Assembly: GCF_000422545.1 (NCBI RefSeq)
Contig: NZ_AULZ01000018.1
Coordinates: 44,893 to 108,892 of the forward strand
Direction: 5' to 3'
Source: Desulfocurvibacter africanus subsp. africanus DSM 2603
GTDB lineage: Bacteria; Desulfobacterota; Desulfovibrionia; Desulfovibrionales; Desulfovibrionaceae
Length of the DNA stretch: 64,000 bases
The notes under the pieces are model-generated. The model saw only the letters and a list, made by a program, of their open reading frames with translations. It ran no database searches and was not told the origin of the DNA. Of this stretch, positions 60,966 through 64,000 are shown in pieces; position 1 is the first letter of the stretch; the number at the start of each line of letters is the position of its first letter. The translations under genes were made by a program, and so were the position numbers.

Positions 60966-63512
60966 TCAGCTCTTGCGCAGGTATTCCTCAAGTGCGACGA
61001 AAAGGTGCTCGGCCGTCTCCAGAGCCCGCTGCTTGCGTCCTTGACGCGCCGAGTTTTCCAGCTCCGTGGCCAGCGCATAAATGGATTTGGCCCCGGCGAA
61101 GTGTGCACCGTTACGCAGCCCGTGGGCCTCGTCCGATAGACCTTTGAGGTCGTGGGCTTCTTTATGGACACGTAGTGCGTCCAGACGTTGAGGTACTTCC
61201 GCCAGGAACATGCGCTTGATGACTTCGCTACGGTCCGGAACCGGCGGCTGGGGCGGCCGAGCGACCTGATTCCGGGAACGCCCCCCGCGCGTGCCCAGGG
61301 CATGGACGATCTCGCGCTCCAGCTCCTCGAAGTTGATGGGCTTGAGAACATAGGCGTCCATGCCCGCCTCCATCGCCTTGCTCCGATCCTGGCTCAGGGC
61401 GTACGCCGTTAAGGCCACAATAGGGATATCCGCCCAAGGCTCGTCGTTGGACGAGCGAATGATGCGCGTGGCCTCCAACCCATCCATGTGCGGCATTTGG
61501 ATATCCATTAGGATCAGATCGTAGGGCTTACTCCTGAGCTTCTCCAACACGATCCTTCCATTTTCGGCAATGTCCACGGAGTGGCCCATGGCTTCGAAAT
61601 AATCCTTAAGGAAGAATTGGTTGATGCGGTTGTCCTCGGCCAGCAGCAGACTCAGGGACTGCCGGTCCTTGAGTCTCACGGGCGACGAGGTGGATGGAGC
61701 CGGCTGGGCCGGTTTGCTGACGCTGGCTATGGGCAATGTGAACGAGAAGGAACTGCCTTTGCCCGGCATGCTCTCGACCCAAATCCTACCTCCGAGCATC
61801 TCCACGAGGCGTTTAGATATGGCCAACCCCAGCCCCGTACCTCCAAAGCTCTTGGAGTACGAACTGTCGAGTTGACTAAAGCTCTTGAACAACCTGGCCT
61901 GCATGTCCCAGGGTATGCCCAGGCCCGTATCATGCACGCAGACAAGAAGCCCCATATCTCTACTATCGCGGTTGTCGTTCGTGACCGAAATCTCCACACT
62001 GCCCTCCTCGGTGAACTTGATGGCATTGGAGACGAGATTGGTCAGAACCTGACTGAGCTTGTCAGGATCCGCAAGCATCCAGGCCGGGACTTCGCTGCCT
62101 ATACTCACAACCAGTTCCAGACCCTTCTCCTGGGCCTGATAGCGATAAGGACTGACCGCTTTCTCCAGGAGCGCGGCCAATTCGAATTCCTGCTCATAGA
62201 CATCCAACTTGCCCGCCTCGATCTTGGACAGATCCAGGATATCATCTATGATGGCCAGCAGGGCATGGGCGGAATGCTTGATCATGCGCACGTACTCGTC
62301 TCTTTCGCGCGGTTCCGTGATGAACGAAAGTCGCTCGGCAAGTCCCAGCACGGCATTGAGCGGAGTGCGTATCTCATGGCTCATGTTGGCCAGGAACTCG
62401 CTCTTGGCCCGGTTGGATTCTTCGGCCTCTCTCTTGGCCTGGCGCAGCCTGTCCTCCAGGCGCTTGAAGCGGGTAATGTCGCGCACCACGGCCAACACCG
62501 AACCCATGGAACCCGCCGCATCCTGTACCGGAGTGAGTCGCGCCTGCATGTGCCGCTTGTGACGGACGGAATCCAGCTGAAAGGATATGGACGAGTCCTT
62601 ACCGCTCAGCAGAACCTGCCGCAGGTGGCTATTGAACACCCCGGCGACTTCGCGCTCAGGTATGATCACCTCGATGCCCTGGCCCAAGTAGTGCTCCGGT
62701 GGTTGGCCTGCCAGACTTTCCACCACTGGGTTGACGTAGCGGATACGCAGGTCGCGGTCGTGGACGAGAATGAGGTCCGAGGCGCTGTCCATCAGCGTTT
62801 TGTATTCCTGTTGAACCTGCTGGAAGGCCCGTTCGGCTATCAGCCTGCCGGCGCTCTCCCGCTCGACCGCGCCCCGGACCGCCTCCAACTCGGAGAAGCG
62901 GCGCTCCGCCTCGGCACGCAGGTCGATATGCCTGAGCCCCAGAGTCGCAAGCCCTGCCATGCTCTCCACAAACATGCTATCCAGCACATCTCCTTTGCAT
63001 CGCCTGTCGGTCACCAGCAAGACGCCTCGGCTGCCCTCAGCGGCAGACCACAAGCTCGTGCCTATGAGATTGCTGCCCAATCCGTAACCGCAGGCGCATT
63101 GCAGGCCGGCTTCGCTCCCATCGCCCAATTCCACAACCGTTGGCTCCTGAATAAGCTTTCGGCACAGGCATTCTTCCGCAGGCGAGAACTCCCGACCCGG
63201 AGCCCAACACGGTGGAACCCGACCCGACACAGCCATGACGTGGAAGGTCAGATCCGGCCCTACCAGAGCCGCCATGGCCGCGGAGCCGGAAGTAACTTCC
63301 AGGGCTCCGTCCACGATATGCTGCATGACTTCGCTCATGCTGTTTCCAGCGAGCATCTCGCCCCCGATACGGGTGAGAATCCGCATGCGACGCAGTGCCT
63401 CTTCGATGTATATATCCGACGAGCGAGAGTCGTGCCCGTCAGGCTCGCGCCGCGCGTCCTGCTCGTCCGACTTCAGACCAGATCCGTGTTTCGTCGCATG
63501 CTGCCAGCCCAT
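60966..63512 (-). CDS. Hybrid sensor histidine kinase with PAS, receiver and Hpt domains
   Basis: An 848-aa soluble phosphorelay protein. An N-terminal GAF-like region (about 40-210) with several cysteines (ECLCRK, LQCACGYG) leads to a helical linker, a PAS domain (about 245-355), the H-box FLANMSHEIRTPLNAVLGL, the ATP-binding N, G1 and G2 boxes (NLVSNAIKF, DTGLGIP, GGTGLGLAISK), a receiver (DLILMDIQMPHMDG) and a C-terminal Hpt-like domain around EAHGLRNGAHFAGAKSI. No transmembrane segment. The GAF cysteines suggest a metal or redox sensor. Start supported by AAGGGGGA. No partner regulator is adjacent. Confidence 0.93.
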   Translation of the reverse strand: MGWQHATKHGSGLKSDEQDARREPDGHDSRSSDIYIEEALRRMRILTRIGGEMLAGNSMSEVMQHIVDGALEVTSGSAAMAALVGPDLTFHVMAVSGRVPPCWAPGREFSPAEECLCRKLIQEPTVVELGDGSEAGLQCACGYGLGSNLIGTSLWSAAEGSRGVLLVTDRRCKGDVLDSMFVESMAGLATLGLRHIDLRAEAERRFSELEAVRGAVERESAGRLIAERAFQQVQQEYKTLMDSASDLILVHDRDLRIRYVNPVVESLAGQPPEHYLGQGIEVIIPEREVAGVFNSHLRQVLLSGKDSSISFQLDSVRHKRHMQARLTPVQDAAGSMGSVLAVVRDITRFKRLEDRLRQAKREAEESNRAKSEFLANMSHEIRTPLNAVLGLAERLSFITEPRERDEYVRMIKHSAHALLAIIDDILDLSKIEAGKLDVYEQEFELAALLEKAVSPYRYQAQEKGLELVVSIGSEVPAWMLADPDKLSQVLTNLVSNAIKFTEEGSVEISVTNDNRDSRDMGLLVCVHDTGLGIPWDMQARLFKSFSQLDSSYSKSFGGTGLGLAISKRLVEMLGGRIWVESMPGKGSSFSFTLPIASVSKPAQPAPSTSSPVRLKDRQSLSLLLAEDNRINQFFLKDYFEAMGHSVDIAENGRIVLEKLRSKPYDLILMDIQMPHMDGLEATRIIRSSNDEPWADIPIVALTAYALSQDRSKAMEAGMDAYVLKPINFEELEREIVHALGTRGGRSRNQVARPPQPPVPDRSEVIKRMFLAEVPQRLDALRVHKEAHDLKGLSDEAHGLRNGAHFAGAKSIYALATELENSARQGRKQRALETAEHLFVALEEYLRKS

Positions 63513-63706
63513 GCGTCCGTCCCCCTTGTTGGACGATGCCTATTCGATACCCGGCTCCATACCAAATGCCATGGACCGGGCCAAAAAGGAAATGGTCGTC
63601 CTTGGGGCCGCTGGCTGCAAAATAGATTTCATAGACCAGCGACGGCTTTCGTCTAGGGCCTGTTAACTCTACTTGTCATTGTCTAATCTCTGGCTAGCTT
63701 GTTGGT

Positions 63707-64000
63707 ATGCAAATAACCAGAGAGCAGTATCAACGCATCGCGGATAGCTTCCCTCGGCAGCGGGGCAATGTCTCTCTAGATAACCTGCAAGTTATTAACG
63801 CCATTTTGTATGTTCTAGAACAAGGTTGCAAGTGGCGCGGATTGCCTAAGCACTTTGGAAACTGGCATTCCATATATACTCGCATGAACCGTTGGAGCAA
63901 AAGCGGTGTTCTAGATAGAATATTTACGCGGCTCCAGGAAGAGCAGATGATCTCAATCAAAGTCACTACGGCATCCCTGGACAGCACAAGCGTCAAAGTG
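63707..64000 (+). mobile_element. IS5-family transposase, start of an insertion sequence (cut by window edge)
   Basis: An open frame of 98 codons runs off the right edge. It starts MQITREQYQRIADSFPRQRG and contains INAILYVLEQGCKWRGLPKH, FGNWHSIYTRMNRWSKSG and the first DDE Asp region (ASLDSTSVKV), the IS5/IS427-type N-terminus. Codons are more AT-rich than in neighbouring genes. The sequence GGGCCTGTTAAC at 63657-63668, 40 bases upstream, may be the left terminal repeat. It appears intact so far, in contrast to the decayed copy at 27763. Confidence 0.88.

Noticed and set aside
61581..63656. A 691-codon plus-strand frame opposite the hybrid kinase
   Set aside because: It lies entirely antisense to a well-supported kinase, has no known motif, and arises from the GC-rich codon bias of the real gene.

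Overview
The window looks like chromosomal DNA of a sulfate-reducing deltaproteobacterium of the Desulfovibrio type, perhaps close to Desulfovibrio/Desulfocurvibacter africanus; this is inferred from gene content, not from a search. The indicators are an Hdr/Flx electron-transfer operon next to a sigma-54-controlled alcohol dehydrogenase, a cooA-cooS-cooC carbon monoxide module, a FliW-CsrA/FlgM flagellar checkpoint locus, an AroA'-type aldolase and a HesB-like selenoprotein.

Layout. 1-3.1 kb: a transposase scrap, then recR, ebfC and dnaX on the minus strand. 3.4-7.1 kb: an iron alcohol dehydrogenase, a PAS histidine kinase and a sigma-54 activator in one overlapping operon. 7.4-18.3 kb: a -24/-12 promoter, a second iron alcohol dehydrogenase, hdrC-hdrB-hdrA, flxD-flxC-flxB-flxA, a DUF4242 protein, a ferritin-like protein and an aldehyde:ferredoxin oxidoreductase. 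Together these fit ethanol oxidation to acetate, with electrons moving between NADH, ferredoxin and a thiol/disulfide carrier. 18.4-19.9 kb: an unrecognised protein and a TrfA-family replication-initiator homologue. 20-24.2 kb: DinB-like, YkgJ-like and NlpC/P60 proteins, then aroA' behind a previously unmarked phenylalanine-rich leader peptide with terminator and antiterminator.

24.2-28.6 kb is accessory DNA: a VOC gene broken by a small repeat element, MarR and TetR regulators, creatininase, an FmdB-like protein, a decayed IS5-family transposase and tRNA-Ser(GCU). 28.8-35.9 kb is a minus-strand housekeeping run (mltA, DUF4254, gatB, mtnA, der) plus nadK. 36-38 kb carries the flgM pair behind a near-perfect sigma-28 promoter, then fliW-csrA. 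38.2-43.4 kb: LemA/TPM membrane module, a GGDEF protein and CheW. 43.9-48.3 kb: a strong promoter with a possible structured RNA, infA, and cooA-cooS-cooC with an exact CooA box.

48.5-64 kb: an unknown exported protein, SemiSWEET, VanZ-like, two small unknown proteins, greA, a Clp1-like kinase, a nitronate-monooxygenase-like protein, a selenocysteine HesB protein read through UGA, a frameshifted EFR1 gene, a 57-aa DUF1328 protein, apgM, a thioesterase, an amidohydrolase, a large hybrid histidine kinase and the start of an IS5-family transposase that runs off the edge.

The most notable signals beyond ordinary genes are the Phe leader attenuator of aroA', four copies of a TA-flanked hairpin-rich MITE of about 127 bp (one inside a gene), the chromosomal TrfA homologue, the UGA-containing hesB gene with its downstream stem-loop, and the candidate RNA upstream of infA.
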